Shown: positions 27,093-35,234 of the stretch, piece after piece
How the letters are laid out: every line of letters begins with the position of its first letter
Numbering within the stretch: the stretch's first letter is position 1
Assembly (NCBI RefSeq): GCF_029223255.1
Contig: NZ_JARHUC010000001.1
Location: 496,001-560,000 of the forward strand
Source: Albimonas marina
GTDB taxonomy: Bacteria; Pseudomonadota; Alphaproteobacteria; Rhodobacterales; Rhodobacteraceae
Reading direction: 5' to 3'
DNA: 64,000 bases
Position numbers and translations under genes: made by a program
The notes under the pieces: model-generated
Told to the model about the DNA's origin: nothing
Databases searched by the model: none
The model's input: only the letters and a program-made list of their open reading frames with translations

Positions 27093-27216
27093 GCGGCGAC
27101 TGGACGGCCGCTGCGTGAACCGTCCAGGCCATGTCCCCAGGCATGGCGACCGGGCGCGTATCGGCCCGGAAAATGGCCCGGCCCGGCTCCGCTTGCGGCG
27201 CCGGGCCGTCTTGTTC
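27093..27216 (+). ncRNA. Candidate FnrL-controlled small RNA, element 2
   Basis: About 120 nt between the FnrL-predicted start and a T-rich tail. Hairpins: CTGGACGG/CCGTCCAG (27100-27127). GCCATG/CATGGC with loop TCCCCAGG (27128-27147). CCGGGC/GCCCGG with loop GCGTATCG (27150-27169). Then a strong terminator-like hairpin (27179-27187 with 27200-27208, nested CCGC/GCGG) followed by TCTTGTTCC. The GCGTATCG loop is identical to that of element 1 while the stem differs by a compensated A-U to G-C pair. This places both elements in one family. Function and targets are unknown. Confidence 0.6.
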
Positions 27217-27378
27217 CAGACGGTTGCGCGGCTAAACTTCCGGCTGACCGCCCGCAAGCCATGCGGGAATCGACCCCGCCGCCGCGCCGGCCGCGGCGGC
27301 CCCGCCGCCCGAACGCATCACCGTTCCGTGATATTTCGGGCCGACGTCGCGTCCGCGGACAGGACGCCGCATCCGGCG

Positions 27379-27392
27379 TTGACCTGCGTCAA
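27379..27392 (+). promoter_or_regulatory. FnrL box upstream of ccoG
   Basis: TTGACCTGCGTCAA, 58 bp before the ccoG ATG. The class II start would lie near 27427, giving a leader of about 24 nt. Confidence 0.75.
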
Positions 27393-27450
27393 GGTTCGCC
27401 CGCCGCCGGGGGCGCATGAGGGCTCCGACGAAATCGTTTCGAGGCGAAAG

Positions 27451-28893
27451 ATGAGCATCCAGGACTCCAACCAGGGCCAGTCTCTCTACGCCGCCCGCAT
27501 CCCGATCTTCCCGCGGCGCGTGAAGGGCACGTTCCGGACGCTGAAGTGGTGGATCATGGGCGTGACCCTGGCGATCTACTACCTGACCCCCTGGATCCGC
27601 TGGGACCGCGGCCCCGCGATGCCCGACCAGGCGGTGCTGGTGGACCTCGCCAACCGCCGGTTCTTCTTCTTCTGGATCGAGATCTGGCCCCAGCAGTTCA
27701 TCTACGTCGCGGGCCTGCTGATCATGGCGGGCCTGGGGCTGTTCCTGTTCACCTCGGCGCTCGGGCGCGTGTGGTGCGGCTACACCTGCCCGCAGACCGT
27801 GTGGACCGACCTCTTCATCACCGTCGAGCGCTGGATCGAGGGCGACCGCAACGCCCGCGTCCGCCTGCACCAGCAGAAGTGGGACGCCCGCAAGGCCCGG
27901 CTGCGCGCGACCAAGTGGCTGGTCTGGCTGCTGATCGCCGTCGCCACCGGCGGCGCCTGGGTGTTCTACTTCGCCGACGCCCCCACCCTGCTGGGCCAGA
28001 TCTTCACCGGCGACGCGCCCTTCGTGGCCTACGCCTCGATCGGGGTGCTGACCGCCACCACCTTCGTCTTCGGCGGCTTCATGCGCGAGCAGGTGTGCAT
28101 CTACATGTGCCCCTGGCCCCGCATCCAGGCCGCGATGATGGACGACAAGACCATCACCGTGGGCTACCGCCACTGGCGGGGCGAGCCGCGCGGCAAGCAT
28201 CGCAAGAAGAACGCCGACGCGGGCCTGGGCGACTGCATCGACTGCAACGCCTGCGTGGCGGTCTGCCCGATGGGCATCGACATCCGCGACGGCCAGCAGC
28301 TGGCCTGCATCACCTGCGCGCTGTGCATCGACGCCTGCGACGACGTGATGGACAAGGTCGGCAAGCCCCGCGGCCTGATCGACTACGTCACCCTCCAGGA
28401 CGAGGCGATCGAGACGCAGGGCGCCCAGCCCATCCCGCTGATCAAGCGCATCCTGCGCCCGCGCACGATCCTCTATTTCGTGATGTGGGCCGGCATCGGC
28501 ATGGCCATCGTGGTCTCGCTCTTCATGCGCGACTCGATCGACCTCAACGTCGCGCGCGACCGCAACCCGACCTACGTGGTCCTGTCGAACGGCACGATCC
28601 GCAACGGCTACACCATCAAGGTCGCCAACCAGAACCAGGAGCCGCACACCTTCCGCCTTTCCTTCCGCTCCGACCTGCCGCTGGAGGCCGACATCCAGGG
28701 CCTCGACTGGCTGGAGTTCGAGGTGGAGGCCGACAAGCTGCGCACCATGCGCCTGTTCCTGACCACCCTCCCCTTCGCTCGCCCGACCGAGCGCGCCGAG
28801 GTCGAGATCTGGATCGAGGACCAGCAGACGCGCGAGCGCGCGGCGGTGGACAGCTTCTTCCTCGCCCCCAAGGTCGAGGACTGGGGCCCCTGA
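27451..28893 (+). CDS. ccoG: cbb3 oxidase accessory iron-sulfur membrane protein CcoG/RdxB
   Basis: 480 residues. Several membrane helices (about 35-50, 80-105, 155-172, 190-212, 340-358) and a bacterial ferredoxin-type domain. The cysteine motifs are DCIDCNACVAVCPMGID and ACITCALCIDACD, plus membrane-face motifs WCGYTCPQTVW and CIYMCPWPRIQ. CcoG is thought to reduce copper for cbb3 assembly. The C-terminal domain is Ig-like (from about 375). First gene of ccoGHIS. The ATG at 27451 follows GCGAAAG, a weak ribosome-binding site. Confidence 0.95.
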   Translation: MSIQDSNQGQSLYAARIPIFPRRVKGTFRTLKWWIMGVTLAIYYLTPWIRWDRGPAMPDQAVLVDLANRRFFFFWIEIWPQQFIYVAGLLIMAGLGLFLFTSALGRVWCGYTCPQTVWTDLFITVERWIEGDRNARVRLHQQKWDARKARLRATKWLVWLLIAVATGGAWVFYFADAPTLLGQIFTGDAPFVAYASIGVLTATTFVFGGFMREQVCIYMCPWPRIQAAMMDDKTITVGYRHWRGEPRGKHRKKNADAGLGDCIDCNACVAVCPMGIDIRDGQQLACITCALCIDACDDVMDKVGKPRGLIDYVTLQDEAIETQGAQPIPLIKRILRPRTILYFVMWAGIGMAIVVSLFMRDSIDLNVARDRNPTYVVLSNGTIRNGYTIKVANQNQEPHTFRLSFRSDLPLEADIQGLDWLEFEVEADKLRTMRLFLTTLPFARPTERAEVEIWIEDQQTRERAAVDSFFLAPKVEDWGP

Positions 28894-28975
28894 TCCCGGC
28901 CGACCCTTTCCCGGCGCCCCCGACAGGGGCGCCGGTTCCGTGCTAAGACGACGATCGCAAGGACAGAGCGGAGCG

Positions 28976-29521
28976 ATGAGCGTGACCTCTCCCGACCCCA
29001 CCCCCGCGAAGGGCGGCCGCCCTCTCACCGGCCGCAAGGTGCTGCTGATCGCGGTGGCCTTCTTCGGCGTGATCATCGCGGTCAACGTCACCATGGCGAC
29101 GCTGGCGGTCGGCGGCTTCCCCGGCCTCGTCTCCAAGAACGCCTATGCCGAGGCCCAGCTTTTCGACGCCGAGCTGAAGGCCGAGCGGGCGCTGGGCTGG
29201 CGCTTCGCCTCCGACTACGACGCCGGCCTGCTGGTGGTGCGCGTGGCCGAGAAGGCGGGCGGGCCGCTGGACGGGCTCGAGGTCTCGGCCATCGTCGGAC
29301 GCCCCGCGACCCTGCAGCTCGACCAGGAGCTGAAGCTCGCGCCCGAGCCCGGCCTGCCGGGCGCCTACGGCGTGCCCGTCCCGCTCGGCGCCGGCATGTG
29401 GCGGGTGGAGATCACCGCCCTGCGCGGCGAGGACCGCTACCACATCACCGACGAGATCTACGTCTCGCCCGAACACGCCGCCCCCGGAGCCGTCGGGGCC
29501 GCGGAGGGGAAGACCGAGTGA
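28976..29521 (+). CDS. ccoH: cbb3 oxidase assembly protein CcoH/FixH
   Basis: 181 residues. An N-terminal membrane anchor (about 21-42, KVLLIAVAFFGVIIAVNVTMA) and a periplasmic FixH domain with GWRFASDYDAG and the C-terminal FxxxDxIYV-type end (HITDEIYVSPE). FixH homologues are needed for stable assembly of the cbb3 complex. It starts at the ATG at 28976 and its stop overlaps the GTG of ccoI. Confidence 0.9.
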   Translation: MSVTSPDPTPAKGGRPLTGRKVLLIAVAFFGVIIAVNVTMATLAVGGFPGLVSKNAYAEAQLFDAELKAERALGWRFASDYDAGLLVVRVAEKAGGPLDGLEVSAIVGRPATLQLDQELKLAPEPGLPGAYGVPVPLGAGMWRVEITALRGEDRYHITDEIYVSPEHAAPGAVGAAEGKTE

Positions 29522-31923
29522 CCCTCGCCGAGCCCCTTCCGGGCGACGCCGCCTCCGGCGTCGCAGGCGCGGCCCCCGGCCAGCCGGAGTGGTCGACGCC
29601 CGGCGCCTGCTGCCCCACCGGGGCCGCGGCCACCTTCGCGCGCACCGGGGGGCTCGCGCGCTTCGTGACGGAGGCCGAGGACGGGCTGAAGCGGGTGGAC
29701 CTGCTGGTCCCCGGCGTCCACTGCGCCGCCTGCATCCAGCGGATCGAGGAGGTGCTGCCGAAGACGCCGGGCGTCCGCTCCGCCCGCGTGAACCTCTCCC
29801 TGCGCCGGGTCTCCGCCACCTTCGACCCCGCGGCCGCCGAGCCCGAGGACGTGGTCGAGGCGCTGGCGCGCATCGGCTATCCCGCCCGCCCCTTCGACAG
29901 CCGCGCCATGCGCGACGCCGAGCGGGACGGCGAGGGGCGCGACCTGCTCGCGCGCCTCGCGGTCGCGGGCTTCGCGATGATGAACGTGATGCTGCTGTCG
30001 GTCTCGGTCTGGTCCGGGGCCACGGACGCGACGCGGGACCTGCTGCACTGGGTCTCGGCCCTGATCGCGCTGCCCGCCACCGCCTTCGCCGGCGTGCCCT
30101 TCTTCCGCTCGGCGCTGGGCGTGCTGCGCCATGGGCATGTGAACATGGACGTGCCGATCTCGCTGGCCCTGATCCTCGCCGGCGGCGTCAGCCTGGTCGA
30201 GGTCGCCGACGGCGGGGCGCACGCCTATTTCGACGCGGCCGTGTCGCTGTGCTTCTTCCTGCTGCTGGGCCGGGTGCTGGACCATGGCGCGCGCCGCCAC
30301 GCCCGCCTCGCCGCCGCCGAACTGGGCGGCCTGCAGGCCCATTCCGCCACCGTGGTGAGCGAGGGCGGCGTGCGCCGCGTCGTCGCCGTCGAGGACCTGC
30401 GCCCCGGCGACCTGATCGAGGTCGCGGCCGGCGAGCGCGCCTCCGCCGACGGGCGTGTGATCGAGGGCGCCTCCGACCTCGACCGCTCGATGATCACGGG
30501 CGAGAGCCGGCCCGAGCCCGCCGCCGTCGGGGCCGAGGTGCACGCCGGCGTCCTGAACCTCTCCGCCCCCCTTCTGGTCGAGGCGACGGCGACGGGCGAC
30601 GACACCGCGCTCGCCGGCATCGCCCGCATGATCCAGGCGGCCGAGGGCGCGCGGACCCGCTACGTCGACTGGGCGCTGCGGGCGGCCAAGATCTACGTGC
30701 CGGTGGTGCATCTCGCCGCGGCGCTGACCTTCGCGGCCTGGCTCTTCGCCGGCGCCGACCTGCGCGAGGCGGTGCTGATCGCCGCCGCCGTCCTGATCAT
30801 CACCTGCCCCTGCGCGCTCGGCCTCGCCGCCCCCGCGGTCCACGCGGCCGCGGGCGGCCGCCTGTTCCGGGCCGGCGTCTTCCTCAAGGACGGCGCGGCG
30901 CTCGAGAGGCTGGCCGACGTGGACGTGGCCGTCTTCGACAAGACCGGCACGCTCACCACCGGCGAGCCGACGCTGGTCGAGGCGCCCGAGGCGCCCGAGG
31001 CCTGGTCCGCCGCCCGCGCCCTCGCCCAGGTCTCCCGCCACCCGTTCTCCAGGGCGCTCGCCGCCGCCGCCGAGGCGCGCGGCCTGTCCGCCGCGCCGGC
31101 CCGGTCGCTGAAGGAGGTTCCCGGCTGCGGCGTCGAGGGCGAGATCGGCGGCCGCCCCGCCCGCCTCGGCCGCGCCGACTGGTGCGGGGCCGAAGCCGCC
31201 GCCTCCGACGGCTCCGCCGTCTGGCTGCGGCTGGGCGAGGACGCCCCGGTCCGCTTCGGCTTCGAGGATCCGCTGCGCGCCGACGCCGCCGCCACGATCG
31301 CCGCCCTGAAGGCGCGCGGTCTCGAAATAAAACTGATCTCCGGCGACGCCGAGGCCGCCGTGGCCTCCGCCGCCTCCGCCGCCGGCATCGCCGACTGGCG
31401 CGCCGGCGCCACCCCCGCCGACAAGGTCGCCCTGCTCGAGGGGCTGGCCGCCGAGGGCCGCACCGTCCTGATGGTCGGCGACGGCATCAACGACGCGCCG
31501 GCGCTCGCTGCCGCCGCCGCCTCGATCTCCCCCGCCTCCGCCGCCGACGTCAGCCGGGCGGCGGCGGGGATGGCGCTGGCGGGCTCGCGCCTCGCGCCGG
31601 TCGTCGTGGCGCTCGACGTCGCCCGGGCGGCCAAGCGGCGGGTGTTCGAGAACTTCGCCTTCGCCGCCCTCTACAACGCCTGCGCGGTGCCGCTGGCGGC
31701 GTTGGGCTTCGTCACGCCGCTGATCGCGGCTCTGGCGATGTCGGGCTCCTCGATCGTGGTGACGCTCAACGCCCTGCGCATGCGCCGCGCCGGCCGCGCG
31801 GCCGAGGCCGTGGGCGCCGCGCCCGCCGCCGCGCCCGCCGCCGCCCCCGTTCCCGCCCCCGGCCTCGCGGCCGGATCCGCCCCCGGCCTCGCGGCCGGTT
31901 CCGTCCAGGGAGGCTCCGCATGA
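29518..31923 (+). CDS. ccoI: Copper-transporting P1B-type ATPase of cbb3 assembly
   Basis: 801 residues from a GTG overlapping the ccoH stop (GTGA). An N-terminal CCP pair (31-33) precedes a metal-binding domain with GVHCAACIQR (C69, C72). About eight membrane helices follow, with the transport motif TCPCALGLA, the actuator motif ITGES, the phosphorylation motif DKTGTLTTGE and GDGINDAPAL. CcoI exports or delivers copper for CcoN. The last 35 residues are an Ala/Pro-rich tail containing two copies of APGLAAGS, absent from typical family members and probably disordered. ccoS starts within its stop codon. Confidence 0.95.
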   Translation: MTLAEPLPGDAASGVAGAAPGQPEWSTPGACCPTGAAATFARTGGLARFVTEAEDGLKRVDLLVPGVHCAACIQRIEEVLPKTPGVRSARVNLSLRRVSATFDPAAAEPEDVVEALARIGYPARPFDSRAMRDAERDGEGRDLLARLAVAGFAMMNVMLLSVSVWSGATDATRDLLHWVSALIALPATAFAGVPFFRSALGVLRHGHVNMDVPISLALILAGGVSLVEVADGGAHAYFDAAVSLCFFLLLGRVLDHGARRHARLAAAELGGLQAHSATVVSEGGVRRVVAVEDLRPGDLIEVAAGERASADGRVIEGASDLDRSMITGESRPEPAAVGAEVHAGVLNLSAPLLVEATATGDDTALAGIARMIQAAEGARTRYVDWALRAAKIYVPVVHLAAALTFAAWLFAGADLREAVLIAAAVLIITCPCALGLAAPAVHAAAGGRLFRAGVFLKDGAALERLADVDVAVFDKTGTLTTGEPTLVEAPEAPEAWSAARALAQVSRHPFSRALAAAAEARGLSAAPARSLKEVPGCGVEGEIGGRPARLGRADWCGAEAAASDGSAVWLRLGEDAPVRFGFEDPLRADAAATIAALKARGLEIKLISGDAEAAVASAASAAGIADWRAGATPADKVALLEGLAAEGRTVLMVGDGINDAPALAAAAASISPASAADVSRAAAGMALAGSRLAPVVVALDVARAAKRRVFENFAFAALYNACAVPLAALGFVTPLIAALAMSGSSIVVTLNALRMRRAGRAAEAVGAAPAAAPAAAPVPAPGLAAGSAPGLAAGSVQGGSA

Positions 31924-32099
31924 CCATCCTGCTCGCCACCATCCCCGCCTCGCTGGTGCTGGGGGGGCTGGGCCTCGCGGCCTTTCTGTGGTCGCTGAAA
32001 CGGGGCCAGTACCGGGACCTGGAGGGGGACGCCGCGCGCATCCTGTTCCAGGACGACGACCACCCCCGCACCGACCCGCCGGCCGACCGCAAGTCCTGA
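31920..32099 (+). CDS. ccoS: cbb3 oxidase assembly protein CcoS
   Basis: 59 residues, overlapping the ccoI stop (ATGA). A single N-terminal membrane helix (about 5-24) is followed by the family signature FLWSLKRGQYRDLEGDAARIL. CcoS is needed for cofactor insertion into the cbb3 oxidase. Last gene of ccoGHIS. Confidence 0.93.
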   Translation: MTILLATIPASLVLGGLGLAAFLWSLKRGQYRDLEGDAARILFQDDDHPRTDPPADRKS

Positions 32100-32277
32100 C
32101 GCCGGAGCAGGACGCCGGGCGCGGCCCGGGTTCGCCCCGGCGTCTCCCCCTTCCGCTTTCCGGGCGCGCCGCCGGCGGCGGGCCCAAGCCCGCCCGCAGG
32201 GCGCCTACGGGCCCGGTTCCTCCCCGGCGGCGTTTTCGACGCCGGGGGCCTTCGGGGCGGAGGGCGGAAGATTGGGA

Positions 32278-32297
32278 GAGTTGACATCTGTCAACTC
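32278..32297. promoter_or_regulatory. Perfect 20-bp palindrome between convergent genes
   Basis: GAGTTGACA, TC, TGTCAACTC. The core TTGACATCTGTCAA also fits the FNR-box pattern, but it lies between the 3' ends of ccoS and the thioesterase gene and neither direction shows a -10 at the FNR spacing. Its role is unclear; it could instead be an RNA hairpin. Confidence 0.55.
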
Positions 32298-32335
32298 GCG
32301 CATGGCGAGAGGCCGGGTCCGCGCCGGGGCGCGCC

Positions 32336-32767
32336 TCAGACCACGGCCATGGAGCCCAGCATCAGGGCCACGGTCTTCTCCGTTCCGTCCTTCAGCGCCA
32401 CCACCTCGGCGCGGGTGACGATCACCCGGCGGCCGGCGCGCTCGACGAAGCCGCGGGCGACCAGGGCCTCTCCGACGGCGGGGGCGAGGAGGTTGATCTT
32501 CATCTCGATGGTCACGATCCCCTGGCCCGGCTCGATCAGGCTGTAGGCCGCCATCCCCTGCGCGTTGTCGCCCATGGTGAAGGCGAGCCCCGCGTGGGCG
32601 TAGCCGTGGTGCTGGGTGACGTTGGCGGTGATCGGCGCGCGGACCGAGACCGCGCCGGGCGACATCTCGTCCAGCGAGATCTCGAGATGGCGCATCATCG
32701 CGTTGGAGGCGAAGACCTCCTCGATATGTCGCCGCCAGTCGGGGTTGCGCGGGGCCGGCCCGGTCAT
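32336..32767 (-). CDS. PaaI-family hotdog-fold thioesterase
   Basis: 143 residues of the hotdog fold. The conserved region NVTQHHGYAHAGLAFTMGDNAQG (HGG-like in the family, here HAG) lies at about 50-72, with Asp in TMGDNA as the likely catalytic acid. Family members hydrolyse aromatic or short-chain acyl-CoA thioesters; the substrate is unassigned. CAGGAGA lies about eight bases before the ATG. It runs toward ccoS. Confidence 0.85.
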   Translation of the reverse strand: MTGPAPRNPDWRRHIEEVFASNAMMRHLEISLDEMSPGAVSVRAPITANVTQHHGYAHAGLAFTMGDNAQGMAAYSLIEPGQGIVTIEMKINLLAPAVGEALVARGFVERAGRRVIVTRAEVVALKDGTEKTVALMLGSMAVV

Positions 32768-32846
32768 CGTCTCGTCTCCTGAAAATCGCCTTGCGCGGCC
32801 AGATGAGGGGAGACGGGGCGGGCGGGCAAGGGCCTGCGGACGGCTC

Positions 32847-33563
32847 TCAACCCCGCAGGCGGTCCAGGGGCGCCGCGACCACGCGCGCGCCCGCCAGCAG
32901 CGCCAGGCCCCGCGGCGCGACCCGGCGCAGCGCCTCGGAGCCGACGTCGAGGCCGCCGGTGTAGCGCCCGAAGGCCGGCAGGATCAGCCGCGGCGGGGAC
33001 AGCACGAAGCAGCGCCGCGCGCCGCCCCGAAGCCGCGCCTTGGGGTGGTAGTGGCCGGAGATCTCGCCGGGTTCCGCTACGTCAAGATGAGCCTCGTGGC
33101 GGAAGACCAGCGGGCCCTCGCGCAGCTCGGCCAGGTGCTCCCCGCCCAGCGGCACGGGGCCGGGATCGTGGTTGCCCTCGATCCAGATCCAGCGCCGGCC
33201 GGCCATCATCGCGGCGAGGCGCGTCGCCTCCGCCTCGGGCAGGGCGGCGCTGGCGAGGTCGTCGAAGCTGTCGCCGAGGCAGACCATCGTGGCGGGCGCC
33301 AGCGCCGCGATCTCCTCGGCCAGGCGGTCGAGGGTGTCCTGCGTCTCGTAGGGGGGCAGCAGGGCGCCGCCGCGGCGGGCGATGCGCTCGGACTTGCCCA
33401 GGTGCAGGTCGGAGACGGTCAGAAGCCGCCGCGCGGGCCACCACAGCGCGCCCGAGGGGCGGGCCTCCAGCGTCTCCCCCGCCAGGGTCGCGCTCAGCGC
33501 GCCGGAGGGGGCGGCCGGGGCGGGGCCGGGCGGCGAGGAGGGGCGGGGAGGGGCGAGCGTCAT
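32847..33563 (-). CDS. pdeM: Ligase-associated DNA damage response endonuclease PdeM-like
   Basis: 238 residues, metallophosphoesterase fold. Metal-binding motifs: SDLHLGKSERIARRGGALLP (about 50-69), CLGDSFDD, EGNHDPG and SGHYHPKA. The first of these is diagnostic for PdeM, usually linked to a ligase/helicase DNA repair set (Lhr, exonuclease, ligase). None of those partners is in the window. The Pro/Ala-rich first 25 residues are probably not conserved. Confidence 0.87.
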   Translation of the reverse strand: MTLAPPRPSSPPGPAPAAPSGALSATLAGETLEARPSGALWWPARRLLTVSDLHLGKSERIARRGGALLPPYETQDTLDRLAEEIAALAPATMVCLGDSFDDLASAALPEAEATRLAAMMAGRRWIWIEGNHDPGPVPLGGEHLAELREGPLVFRHEAHLDVAEPGEISGHYHPKARLRGGARRCFVLSPPRLILPAFGRYTGGLDVGSEALRRVAPRGLALLAGARVVAAPLDRLRG

Positions 33564-33681
33564 GGCGGAGAAGTTAGCGGAATGTTCCGCGCGCCGGAAG
33601 GGCCCCGCGGCGCGGCGGAGGGTCGGGGCCGGGAGGCCGGGCCCGCCGTTCGGGCGGCGGGCCCGCGCCCCGCGCCCGGCC

Positions 33682-34215
33682 CTATCCCAGCGCCTTGCCC
33701 ATGCGGATCACGGGGACGGAGACGCCGTCGGGGGTCTCGGCCTCGAACCGCTCGATCTCCTCCCAGCCGGCGGAGCGGTAGAGGGGGGCGCCGGCGAGGG
33801 TGGCGACCAGCTCGCCGCGCAGGAACCCCTCGGCCGCGGCGGCGGTCTCGGCGGCCTGGAGGATGGCGCGGCCGACCCCGCGGCGGGCGGCGGCGGGGTC
33901 GGTGTACATGGCGCGCACGCGGGCGGGCTCGGCCGCGGGGTCGAGCAGGCCGGAGTCGCGCCCCGCGGTGTGGTGGCCGCCGAACATCGTGCGCCGCCGG
34001 CTCCAGCCGCCGCAGCCCAGGGGGACGCCGTCTTCCTCGGCCACGAAATAGGTGCCGTCGGCGATCAGCTCGGGGTCCATGCCCATGATGGCGTGGCTGG
34101 CGGCGACCTGCTGGGGCGTCAGAAAGCCGGTCTGCAGCGCGTCGATGGCGCGGCGCATCAGCTCGGTCAGGGCGGGGCGGTCGGCCTCGGTGGCCAGCCG
34201 CAGGGCGATGGGCAT
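33682..34215 (-). CDS. GNAT-family N-acetyltransferase
   Basis: 177 residues with the GNAT core. Acetyl-CoA-binding motif A reads [20 protein letters not shown] (about 106-125, RRGVGR = Q/RxxGxG/A), and motif B is [17 protein letters not shown]. The substrate is unknown. The start codon shares its A with the TGA of the upstream LprI-MliC gene (TGATG), so the two are coupled. Confidence 0.88.
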   Translation of the reverse strand: MPIALRLATEADRPALTELMRRAIDALQTGFLTPQQVAASHAIMGMDPELIADGTYFVAEEDGVPLGCGGWSRRRTMFGGHHTAGRDSGLLDPAAEPARVRAMYTDPAAARRGVGRAILQAAETAAAAEGFLRGELVATLAGAPLYRSAGWEEIERFEAETPDGVSVPVIRMGKALG

Positions 34216-34889
34216 CAGCCGATCTCCTCGAGCTTGCAGGTCATCGTCTCGCGGCCCGGGAGGGTCAGCATCGCGTCCATCCCCTTGGTCCACAGTTCGT
34301 AGTCGCCGTCGTAGGTGCTGGCGACGTAGCGCACGCCCGAGGCGGCGATCGCCTGCTCCAGCGCCACGGTCGCGTCCATCCACTGGATCACCGCCAGGCC
34401 GGGGTCGGTCACGGCCCAGGCGAAGCCGACGCCGACGTCCCAGCCCTCGCAGGCCACCGCCAGCGGGCCGCCGGAGATGCCGGCGTCGTCGTTCTGGCGG
34501 GCGTCGAAATAGCCCTGGCGCAGCTCGAGGATGCGGATCATCGACTCGTCCGCGGCGCAAGCGGCCCTGGCCTCGTCGTCGGGGCCGGCCTTCCAGCAGT
34601 CGTTGCGGCCCTTGATCCAGCCGCGCTGATAGGCGGCGAGCTGCTTCGCGCGGGCCGCGTCCATGTGCGGGCCGCTGCGGGCCAGCGCGTAGAGGCGCGC
34701 GATCTCGCGATCCAGCGCGGCGAGGCGGTCGTCGCTGCAGATCAGCGTCTCGATCTCGTGCTCGGCCTTGGCGCAGTCGAAGGACGGGTCGGCGGCGCGG
34801 GCGGACGCGGCGGCGACGAGCGCCAGCGCGCAGAGGAGGGCGAGCCGGAGGAGGGCGGGGCGCAGGACGGCGGGGCGGATGGCGCGCAT
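34215..34889 (-). CDS. Secreted LprI-MliC two-domain lysozyme-inhibitor-like protein
   Basis: 224 residues. A Sec signal peptide ends at about 32 ([10 protein letters not shown] then ADPSFDC). Residues about 37-130 are an LprI/DUF1311 domain: C39, ETLIC (C51), a LDREIARLY helix, [12 protein letters not shown] (C98) and C111. Residues about 140-220 look like MliC: ACEG (C147), [19 protein letters not shown] and C218, matching its SGxxY and W-x-KG-x-x-A motifs. MliC proteins bind the active site of c-type lysozymes in the periplasm. GAGGAG lies eight bases before the ATG. Domain boundaries are my estimate. Confidence 0.82.
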   Translation of the reverse strand: MRAIRPAVLRPALLRLALLCALALVAAASARAADPSFDCAKAEHEIETLICSDDRLAALDREIARLYALARSGPHMDAARAKQLAAYQRGWIKGRNDCWKAGPDDEARAACAADESMIRILELRQGYFDARQNDDAGISGGPLAVACEGWDVGVGFAWAVTDPGLAVIQWMDATVALEQAIAASGVRYVASTYDGDYELWTKGMDAMLTLPGRETMTCKLEEIG

Positions 34890-35234
34890 CGGCGGATCTC
34901 CTCGGCGGGGCGTCCCGCGGATCGGCCGGCGGGGCCGCCGGCGGGGCGATCCGGCGAAGATGCCCGCGTCGCGGCGGCCGCGCCAGCCCTTCCGCGGAGG
35001 GGGGGCGGGGGGCCGAAGACGGGTCCGCGGCGCCTGTTTGCGGGGCGCGGGGGCCTCAGCGGCGTGGATCCCGCCGGAAACCCGTCCGCGCGCGCTTGCC
35101 GGGCGTCGTTCGCGCGCATAGTGTCCCGGCCCGCCCGAACCGGCTTGCGATGCGCGCGAGTCGGCTGTCGGGCTTCGCATGCTTTCCGCCGCCAAACCCA
35201 AAGCGGCGGGCACGACTCGATACAGGAGCGCGAC
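34890..35234. other. Divergent intergenic region before dapA
   Basis: 345 bp between the divergent LprI-MliC and dapA starts, so promoters for both are expected. AT-richer sequence at about 35195-35225 (CAAACCCAAAG, GATACAGGAG) precedes dapA and includes its GGAG site. No operator is recognised. Confidence 0.4.

Noticed and set aside
26527-27450. Small protein genes or a tRNA in the ccoP-ccoG gap
   Set aside because: Short frames are Arg/Pro-rich without ribosome-binding sites, and no tRNA T-loop or cloverleaf is visible. The gap is better explained by RNA hairpins and FnrL boxes.
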